DNA of 64,000 nucleotides from an uncultured Dokdonia sp. Its GTDB lineage: Bacteria; Bacteroidota; Bacteroidia; Flavobacteriales; Flavobacteriaceae. Position numbers and translations under genes: made by a program. The stretch is taken from contig NZ_CANLNH010000009.1 in assembly GCF_947492535.1 (NCBI RefSeq), forward strand, positions 62,001 through 126,000. Reading direction: 5' to 3'. The notes below the pieces were generated by a model. It made no database searches. It was not told the DNA's origin and saw nothing but the letters and a program-made list of their open reading frames with translations. This document shows positions 1-7,970 of this stretch, piece after piece (the stretch's first letter is position 1; every line of letters starts with the position of its first letter).

Positions 1-11
1 AATAGAAACAT

Positions 12-203
12 TTGAAGTGTCAAAAACATGCATGTAAAGTTCTTATTAGTAACCCAATTACTATAGTTTATTATGAAAACCTCATTCTTTACTACAAGAA
101 ATATTCTCTTTTAGTATCGTTGATTCTTATGAGTTGTAGTAATACTATTAATAGAACTAACCTTAGAAGAAACACAACATTTAAAATCTTATTTATTAAA
201 TAA
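12..203 (+). CDS. possible small lipoprotein-like ORF (doubtful)
   Basis: A 63-codon open frame whose middle (KKYSLLVSLILMSC) looks like a lipoprotein signal: two lysines, a hydrophobic run and a cysteine. The good part starts about 27 codons after the annotated ATG with no ATG in front of it, and only about 20 polar residues follow the cysteine. It ends 36 bases before the next gene. It could be a decayed lipoprotein gene or chance. No family is recognised. Confidence 0.2.
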   Translation: MKCQKHACKVLISNPITIVYYENLILYYKKYSLLVSLILMSCSNTINRTNLRRNTTFKILFIK

Positions 204-239
204 CCAATAGAGACGATCTCTCTAAGTAAATCAAAAATC

Positions 240-890
240 ATGAAAAATATCTTAACAACATTATCCGTAATTATTTTAAGTATCGTTTGCTTTTCTTGTG
301 CAACAGATGATACAGAATCACATAGTGCTGCCCAAGATTTGGGTTCTGATGCTCGTTTTATAAGTTTTATGCAAGATCAATCGACAGTTTTAGACAATGT
401 AAAAGACTTTAATGCATTCCAACCTTTTTTTGATAAAACGCATATAAGTGATGCAGATATTACTATTATATCAAGCCTATTAGGATATGACAGCAAAGCA
501 CAATATGAGAGTCATTTAAATAAACAAAATGAGACTATCAAAGCACTTAATGAACAGTACGATTTAAGTAAATATACACAAGCACAATTAACCCAGTTTG
601 CCTTAGATGCTCTAAATACTACTAAAAGAAATAGTGAAACCCCTGTAGATATAGACCCTATTGATGAACTAGAAAGATGCATAGTTCGTTGTCAAAGAGA
701 ACTCTTCTTTTGTACTACTGACTCGGCCATACAATTCTTTAATGATACATCATTATGTGATATAAATCATGTAAATGATCCAGCTGCTTTAAGAATCTGT
801 AAACTTACTGCTGAAATAGCCCATCTTGAGAGGCTAATTCAATGTCATACAACCGCTATAGAATGCTTAGAAGCTTGTGGAAATAATTAG
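240..890 (+). CDS. cysteine-rich secreted lipoprotein, unknown function
   Basis: A 216-residue protein starting with a lysine and a hydrophobic signal that ends in FSC near residue 20, so it is probably a lipoprotein; the lipobox is relaxed, which is common in Bacteroidota. Residues 21-140 are polar and helical with no cysteine. The last 70 residues carry eight cysteines, at 147, 151, 158, 173, 187, 202, 209 and 213. The gaps are 4, 7, 15, 14, 15, 7, 4, a mirror-symmetric pattern that suggests an antiparallel helical hairpin stapled by disulfides. I do not recognise the family. The gene stands alone and is followed by an inverted repeat at 909-961. The start is the only good ATG before the signal peptide. 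Confidence 0.75.
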   Translation: MKNILTTLSVIILSIVCFSCATDDTESHSAAQDLGSDARFISFMQDQSTVLDNVKDFNAFQPFFDKTHISDADITIISSLLGYDSKAQYESHLNKQNETIKALNEQYDLSKYTQAQLTQFALDALNTTKRNSETPVDIDPIDELERCIVRCQRELFFCTTDSAIQFFNDTSLCDINHVNDPAALRICKLTAEIAHLERLIQCHTTAIECLEACGNN

Positions 891-908
891 AAGACTTTCA
901 ATAACTAT

Positions 909-961
909 CATATTTCAAAAGGGTGATTTAGATTATTCGTAAAGTACCTTTTTGAAATATG
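909..961 (+). terminator. inverted repeat after the cysteine-rich lipoprotein gene
   Basis: The arms CATATTTCAAAAGGG (909-923) and CCTTTTTGAAATATG (947-961) pair over 15 bases with one mismatch, around a 23-base loop. It lies 19 bases past the stop codon. No clean T-tract follows, so it may protect the mRNA 3' end rather than terminate transcription. Confidence 0.45.
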
Positions 962-1136
962 TATTTATTCTCTTCTTTCCTATCATAGATGCTCTTTGTT
1001 TTTATACAATCTATAACAATGGGTAATAACATTACTTAAAGGCAAGTACACGAGGGATTTATACGAAACTTAATTTTAATTTCGAAGCAAGTCTCGAAGT
1101 AATAACAGTAACACCTTTGGAGGCGCCAATAAAAGT

Positions 1137-1169
1137 AAAAACCTCGACACAAAATTGCATCGAGGTTTT
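1137..1169 (-). terminator. terminator of the nqr operon
   Basis: On the minus strand AAAACCTCGA pairs with TCGAGGTTTT, a perfect 10-bp stem with a 13-base loop. A T-rich tract continues below 1137. It lies 35 bases after the nqrF stop, as expected for an intrinsic terminator. Confidence 0.75.
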
Positions 1170-1203
1170 ATATGATAAGATTCCCATTTACGTGGGAATG
1201 AAA

Positions 1204-2511
1204 TTATCCTCCAAAGTCATCAAATCGGATGTTCTCATCTGGAATACCAAAATCTTCTCCCATTTTCTGAACAGCGTTGTTCATTAATGGAGGTCCACAG
1301 AAGTATAATTCGATATCTTCAGGAGCTTCATGTTTGTTTAAATACTGATCTATCACTACTTGGTGAATAAATCCTACAAATCCGTCTCCTTCTCCTTCTG
1401 TAGTCTCTTTTACTTTCCAGTTATCTTCTTCTAATGGCTCAGAAAGTGCTAAGTAAAATTTAAAGTTTGGAAACTCTCTTTCTAATGCTCTAAAGTGTTC
1501 AAGATAGAATAACTCACGCTTAGAACGTCCTCCGTACCAATACGTGACTGTACGACCCGTTTTTAGCGTTTTGAATAGGTGGTATAAGTGTGAACGCATA
1601 GGTGCCATTCCTGCTCCTCCTCCTACATAAAGCATTTCTGCCTCAGACTCATTAATAAAGAATTCTCCATAAGGTCCAGAAATCACTACTTTATCTCCTG
1701 GTTTTTGAGCAAATATGTATGATGATGCAACACCTGGGTTTACATCCATCCATTGATTTTTAGCTCTATCCCATGGTGGCGTAGCAATACGCACATTTAA
1801 CATAATCTCACGACCTTCTGCTGGAAAAGAAGCCATAGAATAGGCTCTCTCTACAGTCTCATTATTTTTCATAGTAAGCGGCCATAAACCAAACTTATCC
1901 CATTCTGCTTGGAATTTATCTGGAGTATCATGCTCTTCTGGATGGGCTGTAATATCTATATCAGCATATTTAATTTCGCATTCAGGAATTTCAATTTGAA
2001 TATATCCTCCTGCTTTATATCCCATATCTTCAGGAATCTCAACAACAAATTCCTTAATAAAAGATGCTACATTATAATTACGAACAACAGTGGCATCCCA
2101 TTTTTTAATTCCAAATACTTCTTCTGGAATTGTAATATTCATGTTTTGCTTTACTTTCACTTGACAAGCCAAACGAGCTCCATGCGCTAATTCTTTACGG
2201 CTAAAGTGAGGTGTTTCTGTTGGTAACGCTTCTCCCCCACCTTCTAATACGTGGCACTCACATTGAATACACGTACCTCCACCTCCACAGGCAGATGGTA
2301 AAAATATTTTATTATTACCTAAGGTAGATAAAAGAGTACTTCCTGAAGCAACTTCTACTTCTTTATCGCCGTTAATCGTAATCGTAACGGGTCCTGAAGG
2401 AGATAGTTTTTGTTTTGTAAATAATAGTAGTCCCACTAACAATAGTGTAAGTACTAAAAAGGCAACAATCGTGGCGATTACAACGCCAGACATACTAGCA
2501 ACTAATAACAT
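1204..2511 (-). CDS. nqrF: Na+-translocating NADH:quinone reductase subunit F
   Basis: NqrF takes electrons from NADH into the sodium-pumping Na+-NQR complex of the inner membrane. The 435 residues show one N-terminal membrane helix (about 8-31). A 2Fe-2S ferredoxin domain follows, with cysteines at 75, 81, 84 and 116 (CGGGGTCIQC motif). Next come an FAD-binding domain with RAYSMAS and an NADH-binding domain with GGGAGMAP. The order and spacing match known NqrF proteins. It is the last gene of the operon, 4 bases after nqrE, and is followed by a clear terminator. Confidence 0.97.
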   Translation of the reverse strand: MLLVASMSGVVIATIVAFLVLTLLLVGLLLFTKQKLSPSGPVTITINGDKEVEVASGSTLLSTLGNNKIFLPSACGGGGTCIQCECHVLEGGGEALPTETPHFSRKELAHGARLACQVKVKQNMNITIPEEVFGIKKWDATVVRNYNVASFIKEFVVEIPEDMGYKAGGYIQIEIPECEIKYADIDITAHPEEHDTPDKFQAEWDKFGLWPLTMKNNETVERAYSMASFPAEGREIMLNVRIATPPWDRAKNQWMDVNPGVASSYIFAQKPGDKVVISGPYGEFFINESEAEMLYVGGGAGMAPMRSHLYHLFKTLKTGRTVTYWYGGRSKRELFYLEHFRALEREFPNFKFYLALSEPLEEDNWKVKETTEGEGDGFVGFIHQVVIDQYLNKHEAPEDIELYFCGPPLMNNAVQKMGEDFGIPDENIRFDDFGG

Positions 2512-2515
2512 ATGA

Positions 2516-3238
2516 TTATTCTTTTTCGTTTGTAGTTAAAACTAGCTCATCGCTAGCCTCTTTTGACATTTCTTTTACTGGAGCAACTTCTGCAACAGGT
2601 GTTGTTTCTTCTTCTTCATCTCCTCCAGTTAACATTCCTCCAAAACTCATGAATCCAATAGCCATAAGTCCTGTAATGATAAACGTGATCCCTAATCCTC
2701 TAAGTGGTGCAGGTACATTTGAATATCTGATTTTTTCTCTAATCGCTGCGATAGCAAGAATGGCTAAAAACCATCCTATTCCAGATCCAATTCCATATGT
2801 AGTCGCAAGACCTAATGTTTGAATATCCCTTGATTGCATAAATAAAGATCCTCCAAGAATCGCACAGTTTACAGCAATAAGTGGTAAGAAAATACCTAGT
2901 GAGTTATAAAGCGATGGAGAAAATTTCTCTACAACAATCTCTACTAGTTGTACCATGGTTGCAATAGTAGCAATAAATAGAATGAAGGATAAGAAACTTA
3001 AATCGTAATCTGCATATTCAGGTCCTAACCAAGCTAATGCTCCATCACGTAAGATATACTGATCTAGTAACCAGTTTAAGGGAACCGTTACTGCAAGTAC
3101 AAATATTACTGCGGCTCCAAGTCCCACAGCTGTACTTACTTTTTTAGATACTGCAAGGTATGAACACATTCCAAGGAACGTGGCAAATACCATGTTATCT
3201 ATAAATATCGATTTAAAAAATAATTCTAAATGTTCCAT
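2516..3238 (-). CDS. nqrE: Na+-NQR subunit E
   Basis: An integral membrane subunit of Na+-NQR, homologous to NqrD, that helps form the sodium path and a membrane iron site. The 240 residues contain six hydrophobic segments and the conserved stretch [11 protein letters not shown]. The protein is about 40 residues longer than typical NqrE. The extra part is a charged, acidic, proline-containing cytoplasmic tail after about residue 200. Upstream, a foreign four-helix-bundle gene separates it from nqrD, so its transcription must pass through or restart after that gene. Confidence 0.96.
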   Translation of the reverse strand: MEHLELFFKSIFIDNMVFATFLGMCSYLAVSKKVSTAVGLGAAVIFVLAVTVPLNWLLDQYILRDGALAWLGPEYADYDLSFLSFILFIATIATMVQLVEIVVEKFSPSLYNSLGIFLPLIAVNCAILGGSLFMQSRDIQTLGLATTYGIGSGIGWFLAILAIAAIREKIRYSNVPAPLRGLGITFIITGLMAIGFMSFGGMLTGGDEEEETTPVAEVAPVKEMSKEASDELVLTTNEKE

Positions 3239-3277
3239 TTTTTATTAGTGTAAAGTGTAAAGTATCAAGTGTTAATT

Positions 3278-3643
3278 TTATTTTGACCCAAATTTTTCTG
3301 GATTCAAAATCATAAAATTTAACAACCTCGCTACTTCTTCACTATCATTATTTAATATTTTAAATTTTTTTTCAGTTATGTACTCACATGCATAAGCAAA
3401 TTCTAACCATGTTTGTGTTTCTCCATTTTCCGCATCACTATCAGTAAGTTTACTTACAAAGTGTTTTGGATATCTTCTTTTTCTATAAGCCTCGGAAAGA
3501 TTTGTGGTAACACTTCTTGATGATCTTCTAATTTGATCAGTAAGAGAATACTTTTCTTCTTTCGGAAACTCTTTTGATAATTCAAAGATTTTCATAGCAA
3601 GATCAAATGATCTTTGATACGCTAATAAATCTTGAACTTTCAT
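3278..3643 (-). CDS. four-helix-bundle protein (23S rRNA intervening-sequence protein family)
   Basis: A 121-residue, all-helical protein. It has the family's typical opening (MKVQDLLAYQRSFDLAMKIF), a central SLTDQIRRSSRSVTTNLSEA segment and a C-terminal LEFAYACEYI helix. The family was first seen as ORFs inside 23S rRNA intervening sequences and is widespread as lone genes in Bacteroidota; its function is not established. Here it interrupts the otherwise tight nqr operon between nqrD and nqrE on the same strand. Short related AT-rich words rich in AGTGT/ACACT flank it, at about 3246-3275 and 3685-3705, with a degenerate CGCGAAAGC repeat at 3667. It looks like an inserted cassette. Confidence 0.88.
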   Translation of the reverse strand: MKVQDLLAYQRSFDLAMKIFELSKEFPKEEKYSLTDQIRRSSRSVTTNLSEAYRKRRYPKHFVSKLTDSDAENGETQTWLEFAYACEYITEKKFKILNNDSEEVARLLNFMILNPEKFGSK

Positions 3644-3711
3644 ATTTTATTCAGAACATATATTTTCGCGAAAGCATAAAAACTAGACACTTTTCACTAA
3701 ATACTAAAACC

Positions 3712-4359
3712 CTAGTTTTCTTCGATTAATGCTTTATTGCGTGAACGTTGTACCCATATAATAAGTCCAACAACAATCAGTGCCATAGGTGATAATAACA
3801 TAAATCCATTATTCTCATATCCTGTAGCATATAATCCTGTTTTTTCTATTGGATCTCCTAATACTTTAAATCCAAGTAATGTACCTGAACCAAAAAGTTC
3901 TCTAAAGAATCCTACAATAATTAAGATCACTCCATACCCAAGTGCATTTCCTATTCCATCTAGGAAAGAACGCCATGGGCCATTTCCTAAAGCAAAGGCT
4001 TCAAAACGTCCCATAATAATACAGTTGGTAATAATAAGTCCTACGAATACTGAAAGCTCTTTACTTAAGGTATATGCATATGCTTTTAGTACTTGATCAA
4101 CAATAATTACAAGTGTTGCTACAACCACTAATTGTACAATAATTCTGATTTTTGAAGGAATGATGTTTCGCATAAGCGAGATCACTACATTTCCTATACC
4201 TAACACAAAAATTACAGATACTGCCATCACAATAGATGCCTTTAACTGTGCTGTAATTGCCAATGCAGAACAAATACCTAATACTTGTATTGTAATCGGG
4301 TTATCGTCTGCTAACGGATCAAGAATTAATTTTTGATCTTTTTTTGATAGTAATCCCAT
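3712..4359 (-). CDS. nqrD: Na+-NQR subunit D
   Basis: A six-helix membrane subunit of the sodium-pumping NADH:quinone reductase, 215 residues, the usual length. The conserved membrane stretch LIITNCIIMGRFEAFA holds the cysteine that, with its NqrE counterpart, is known to bind the intramembrane iron centre. It starts 4 bases from the end of nqrC, as in the standard operon. Downstream, instead of nqrE, comes a 68-base spacer and the four-helix-bundle gene. Confidence 0.96.
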   Translation of the reverse strand: MGLLSKKDQKLILDPLADDNPITIQVLGICSALAITAQLKASIVMAVSVIFVLGIGNVVISLMRNIIPSKIRIIVQLVVVATLVIIVDQVLKAYAYTLSKELSVFVGLIITNCIIMGRFEAFALGNGPWRSFLDGIGNALGYGVILIIVGFFRELFGSGTLLGFKVLGDPIEKTGLYATGYENNGFMLLSPMALIVVGLIIWVQRSRNKALIEEN

Positions 4360-4363
4360 AATA

Positions 4364-5101
4364 TTATTTCAAGTTTTGAATATGAGGAATATATGATTTT
4401 AATGTGCTCTTGAACATGGCAGTTACACCATCTCCTGTGATTGTTGCACCAGCTAAAGCATCAACTTCATTATCATCTTTAGTTTCATTTTTAGGATCAT
4501 TATTTCCTTTAGCAACTGTAATACCTGCATATTTGTTGCCGTTCATAATTTGTTCTCCTAAGAAATCATCCATAAAGTAACGCTCTTTGATATTGGCTCC
4601 TAATCCAGGTGTTTCTCCTTTATGATCAAAAATAGCACCTTGTACAATGAGTTTATCATCTAGGGCAACATATCCCCAGATAGCATCCCAAAGTCCTTTC
4701 CCGTACATAGGGATTACGTAAAACTTTTTACCGTCGCGTTCTCCTACAAACAATGGTAGTTTACGTTCACTCTTAGGCGTTTTACTTTGTTTCTTCATAT
4801 CTATTTTAAAAGCATCTTCTCCTTCAAGAACTTTTCCATTTTGAAAAACAAAACTTTCCTTGATGTAATTTGTATATGCTTCTTCTACTTTATCGGTAGC
4901 TATAAAATTTACAGAGCCTGTATCGTCTCCGTTTTCATGAACACCCATAGCGTATAGAATACTCTGTTGCTTTTCAAAACGTTCATTTTCTTTAATGGCA
5001 GGTTTAAGGCCTGTAGCAAGTGCTGCCAGAATACCTCCTACAACAAATACCATTACTGTTGCAAAACCTATTGTATATCCGTTTCCGTCTGTATTTGCCA
5101 T
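4364..5101 (-). CDS. nqrC: Na+-NQR subunit C, covalent FMN carrier
   Basis: NqrC passes electrons through a covalently bound FMN facing the periplasm. The 245-residue protein has one N-terminal membrane helix (about 10-32) and an FMN-binding domain. Near residue 215 the motif LAGATITG provides the threonine used for the phosphoester-linked FMN. The family's usual SGATxT has its first serine replaced by alanine here, but the acceptor threonine is present. It lies two bases from nqrB and four from nqrD. Confidence 0.95.
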   Translation of the reverse strand: MANTDGNGYTIGFATVMVFVVGGILAALATGLKPAIKENERFEKQQSILYAMGVHENGDDTGSVNFIATDKVEEAYTNYIKESFVFQNGKVLEGEDAFKIDMKKQSKTPKSERKLPLFVGERDGKKFYVIPMYGKGLWDAIWGYVALDDKLIVQGAIFDHKGETPGLGANIKERYFMDDFLGEQIMNGNKYAGITVAKGNNDPKNETKDDNEVDALAGATITGDGVTAMFKSTLKSYIPHIQNLK

Positions 5102-5103
5102 GA

Positions 5104-6321
5104 TTATGCTGTTTTAACTTTTAGACGTTTCATTCTTTTCTTCACATTCCCTTGAACCACATAATGGTCAATCGTAGGTGCAAACACATTCATTAATAGT
5201 ATAGCAAGGAATACTCCTTCTGGATATGCTGGATTAAATACACGAATCATAATAGCTATAAATCCAATAAAGAATCCATAAATCCATTTCCCTTTATTGG
5301 TTTGAGAAGCTGTTACAGGGTCTGTAGCCATATAGACTGCTCCAAATAAAATACTACCTATAATAAGGTGTTGCCAATAAGGAATACTCATTAATCCAAA
5401 GAATTTACTACTTTCATCTATCCAACCGGCTTCTACAACACCGTTAAATATAAGTCCCATAGCTACTGCTCCAACTACGGTACTAAGCATAATTCTCCAA
5501 CTTCCTATTTTAGAGAAAATCAAGAATAAAGCACCAATAATAATTAAAAACTTAGAAGTCTCTCCTACAGATCCTGGTATATATCCCCAGAACATATCAG
5601 CATAATCATATCCTAAACTACCTGCATTTTGAGCATAAGCACCTAAGAGTGTTTCACCAGATATCGCATCTGCAGTTCCTGCTCTATCAACAGCTTCTGC
5701 TACCCATACTTTATCGCCAGACATCCATGTTGGATATGCAAAGAATAAGAAAGCACGGATCGTAAGTGCAGGATTAAGAATATTCATTCCAGTTCCTCCA
5801 AATACTTCTTTTCCTATCACAACACCAAAAATCACTGCAACTGCAAGCATCCATAATGGAATATCAATTGGCACAATTAACGGCACTAACATTCCTGTTA
5901 CTAGGTATCCTTCTTCTACTTCATGGCCTTTGATCACTGCAAAAATAAATTCTACAAGAAGACCAACACCATAGGAAACAATAACAAGTGGGACTACTTT
6001 CCAAGCGCCTAAAGAAAAGTTTTCCCAAGTAATAAAGTTACCCCATATAGATAATTCTCTTGTAATCCCATTTGCAGCATCGACAGCTGCATAATGCTGA
6101 TATCCTGCATTAAAAATACCGAAGATTAAACATGGCACTAATGCCATAATCACGGTATTCATAGTACGTTTTAAGTCATCTACAGCTCTAATGTGCGAAC
6201 CACTATGAGTCGTCTCATTAGGACTATATAAAAAAGTATGAATTGCATTAAATGCGGGGGCCATTTTCTTGCCCTCATACTTCATTTTAATTTTATGTAA
6301 GTTTTGTTTTAATCCCATCAC
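5104..6321 (-). CDS. nqrB: Na+-NQR subunit B
   Basis: The largest membrane subunit of Na+-NQR, 405 residues with about ten hydrophobic segments. It carries a covalent FMN and is linked to quinone reduction and sodium transport. The region around ISGETLLG (about residue 225) corresponds to the family's SGAT-type FMN attachment site, with the acceptor threonine kept. Two adjacent ATG codons (6321 and 6318) are possible starts. The gene abuts the nqrA stop codon, implying translational coupling. Confidence 0.96.
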   Translation of the reverse strand: MMGLKQNLHKIKMKYEGKKMAPAFNAIHTFLYSPNETTHSGSHIRAVDDLKRTMNTVIMALVPCLIFGIFNAGYQHYAAVDAANGITRELSIWGNFITWENFSLGAWKVVPLVIVSYGVGLLVEFIFAVIKGHEVEEGYLVTGMLVPLIVPIDIPLWMLAVAVIFGVVIGKEVFGGTGMNILNPALTIRAFLFFAYPTWMSGDKVWVAEAVDRAGTADAISGETLLGAYAQNAGSLGYDYADMFWGYIPGSVGETSKFLIIIGALFLIFSKIGSWRIMLSTVVGAVAMGLIFNGVVEAGWIDESSKFFGLMSIPYWQHLIIGSILFGAVYMATDPVTASQTNKGKWIYGFFIGFIAIMIRVFNPAYPEGVFLAILLMNVFAPTIDHYVVQGNVKKRMKRLKVKTA

Positions 6322-7668
6322 TTATCCTATTTCATTATACATCAAGTCAAGACCTTCTCTGATAATGTCTTGGTGCGGTTGTTTTGACACACAAATAAAC
6401 TCTGTAAGTGCAAAATCTTCTGGTGCTACCTCATACATTCCTAACGCTTCCATTTCATCAAGATCTTTTACCATACAAGCTTTTAAAATCTGTAATGGAT
6501 AAATATCTAAAGGAAATACTTCTTCATAATTACCAGTAACTACAAAAGCACGGTGTTCTCCATTTGTATTGGTATCAAGGTCGTACTTCTTTTTAGGTTG
6601 CATCCATGAGAACGTTAATGCTCTAGAAGGTGATATTTTATTGAAAACTGGCTTATTCCATCCAAAGAATTCATAATCATCTCCTTCTGGAATAGCAACA
6701 AATTCGTTTGCGTAATATCCTAAAGCGCCGTCTGGCTTTATTTGATTACCAGTAAGCACGTTTCCTGAAATAAAACGATTGGTATCTCCATCTACTCCTG
6801 CATCATATGCAAACGTAGATACTTCAGCTCCAATAATCGTTTTATAATAAGAAGGTTTCTTAACTCCAGAACCAGCTACAGAAATAATGCGAGTTGCATT
6901 AAATGCGCCTGTAAGTAGTAGCTCTCCAATAATAACAAGATCCTGAGCAGCTACTGTCCAAACAGTTTCTCCTTTATTTACAGGATTTAATTTATTGATA
7001 AGTGTTCCTACATTTCCAGCTGGATGCGGTCCTTTTACTGTATGTGTCACCACATTATTCATTCCTGAAAATATAGAACTGCTAGATCCAACAGAAATAT
7101 GCACACCACCTGAAGTAAGTGCGTTTAATGCTGTTAATGCTGCCTGTAGTTCTGCTTCTTTCCCAGAAAGAACAAAATCTAAATCTGGTGCAAGTGGTGC
7201 TGTATTATGTCCAGAGATGAAAATTGCCTTTGGCTCATTTACTGGATTTGCAACCACATCATATGGACGTTGTTTGATAAACGGCCATAATCCGCTAGAT
7301 AAAAGCTTTTCTTTGATGTCTTCTGGAGATGCAGAAGCACTTAATTTTCCAAAATCTCTAGTCCCTCCTGAGTAATCTGCTTCAATCACAAGATCGGTGA
7401 TCACACGACGTGCACCACGCTTAATTTCTACGAGTGTTCCTGCTACAGGAGACACAAAACGTATTTGCTCTTGTGATTTTGAAAAGAATAACTCGTCGCC
7501 AACTTGAAGTTTTGCTCCTTCTTTGACAACCATTTTAGGAGTAACCAGATGAAAATCTGAAGGTCTGATAATTACAGTTCTTGATCGTGGCCCCTCAGAA
7601 ATACTCTTTTCTGCTTCGCCCACTAATCGTATATCAAGACCTTTTTTAATTCTAATGTCTTTTGACAT
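6322..7668 (-). CDS. nqrA: Na+-NQR subunit A
   Basis: The cytoplasmic subunit of Na+-NQR, 448 residues, with no membrane helices. The N-terminal part contains a biotinyl/Rnf-type barrel (VSPVAGTLVEIKRGARR near residue 75) and FISGHNTAPLAPD. The C-terminal part ends with an NqrA-type domain containing ICVSKQPHQDIIREGLDLM. It is the first gene of the operon. A TAnnTTTG-like -7 element (TAAATTTG, minus strand, 7716-7723) lies 48 bases upstream. Confidence 0.96.
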   Translation of the reverse strand: MSKDIRIKKGLDIRLVGEAEKSISEGPRSRTVIIRPSDFHLVTPKMVVKEGAKLQVGDELFFSKSQEQIRFVSPVAGTLVEIKRGARRVITDLVIEADYSGGTRDFGKLSASASPEDIKEKLLSSGLWPFIKQRPYDVVANPVNEPKAIFISGHNTAPLAPDLDFVLSGKEAELQAALTALNALTSGGVHISVGSSSSIFSGMNNVVTHTVKGPHPAGNVGTLINKLNPVNKGETVWTVAAQDLVIIGELLLTGAFNATRIISVAGSGVKKPSYYKTIIGAEVSTFAYDAGVDGDTNRFISGNVLTGNQIKPDGALGYYANEFVAIPEGDDYEFFGWNKPVFNKISPSRALTFSWMQPKKKYDLDTNTNGEHRAFVVTGNYEEVFPLDIYPLQILKACMVKDLDEMEALGMYEVAPEDFALTEFICVSKQPHQDIIREGLDLMYNEIG

Positions 7669-7715
7669 ATGTCAGTAGATTTTTGTTATCTAAAACCTTA
7701 CTATTTTAAGGTGTG

Positions 7716-7723
7716 CAAATTTA
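7716..7723 (-). promoter_or_regulatory. candidate -7 promoter element of the nqr operon
   Basis: On the minus strand the bases read TAAATTTG, matching the Bacteroidota -7 consensus TAnnTTTG, 48 bases before the nqrA start. No convincing -33 TTTG was found at the expected distance. Confidence 0.45.
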
Positions 7724-7888
7724 CAAATTTCTATACGTTTTTTCCACTCGGAAAATAGGGATCATATTATTTATAACTATTCTAAATAACTAAATTTAAA
7801 CATCCTTAAACAAATCACAAACATAAAGCGAGTCTAAAGGCGTTTATTAGTAACAAATTAACGAATCATATTGGGTTTGTTTAAGAGT

Positions 7889-7906
7889 ACGCTTTCGCGA
7901 AAGCGT
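7889..7906. repeat. TTTCGCGAAA palindrome, intergenic copy
   Basis: A perfect 18-bp palindrome, ACGCTTTCGCGAAAGCGT, 37 bases upstream of the -7 element of the DUF5103 gene. It belongs to the repeat family found throughout the window. Confidence 0.95.
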
Positions 7907-7942
7907 ATAAAGAATCATCCATTTCTCGGTATAGATTTTGAT

Positions 7943-7950
7943 TATATTTG
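7943..7950 (+). promoter_or_regulatory. candidate -7 promoter element of the DUF5103 gene
   Basis: TATATTTG matches TAnnTTTG and lies 20 bases before the ATG at 7971, implying a short leader. Confidence 0.5.
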
Positions 7951-7970
7951 ACCAATAACTATCATTACTT

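Larger units (their letters stand above)
891..1203. other. intergenic region between convergent genes
   Basis: This 313-base gap lies between the convergent lipoprotein gene and nqrF. It holds the 909-961 inverted repeat, the nqr terminator at 1137-1169, and a small ATTCCC/GGGAAT hairpin at about 1180-1199. Nothing coding was seen between 965 and 1135. Confidence 0.6.
7669..7970. other. divergent promoter region, nqrA / DUF5103
   Basis: This 302-base intergenic region separates two divergent transcripts. It holds the minus-strand -7 element at 7716-7723, an 18-bp copy of the TTTCGCGAAA palindrome (7889-7906), and a plus-strand TATATTTG -7 element at 7943-7950. No coding sequence was seen. 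Confidence 0.6.

Noticed and set aside
891-1203. gene remnant between the lipoprotein gene and nqrF
   Set aside because: A short open minus-strand stretch exists near 1050-1160, but it overlaps the terminator and resembles no protein.
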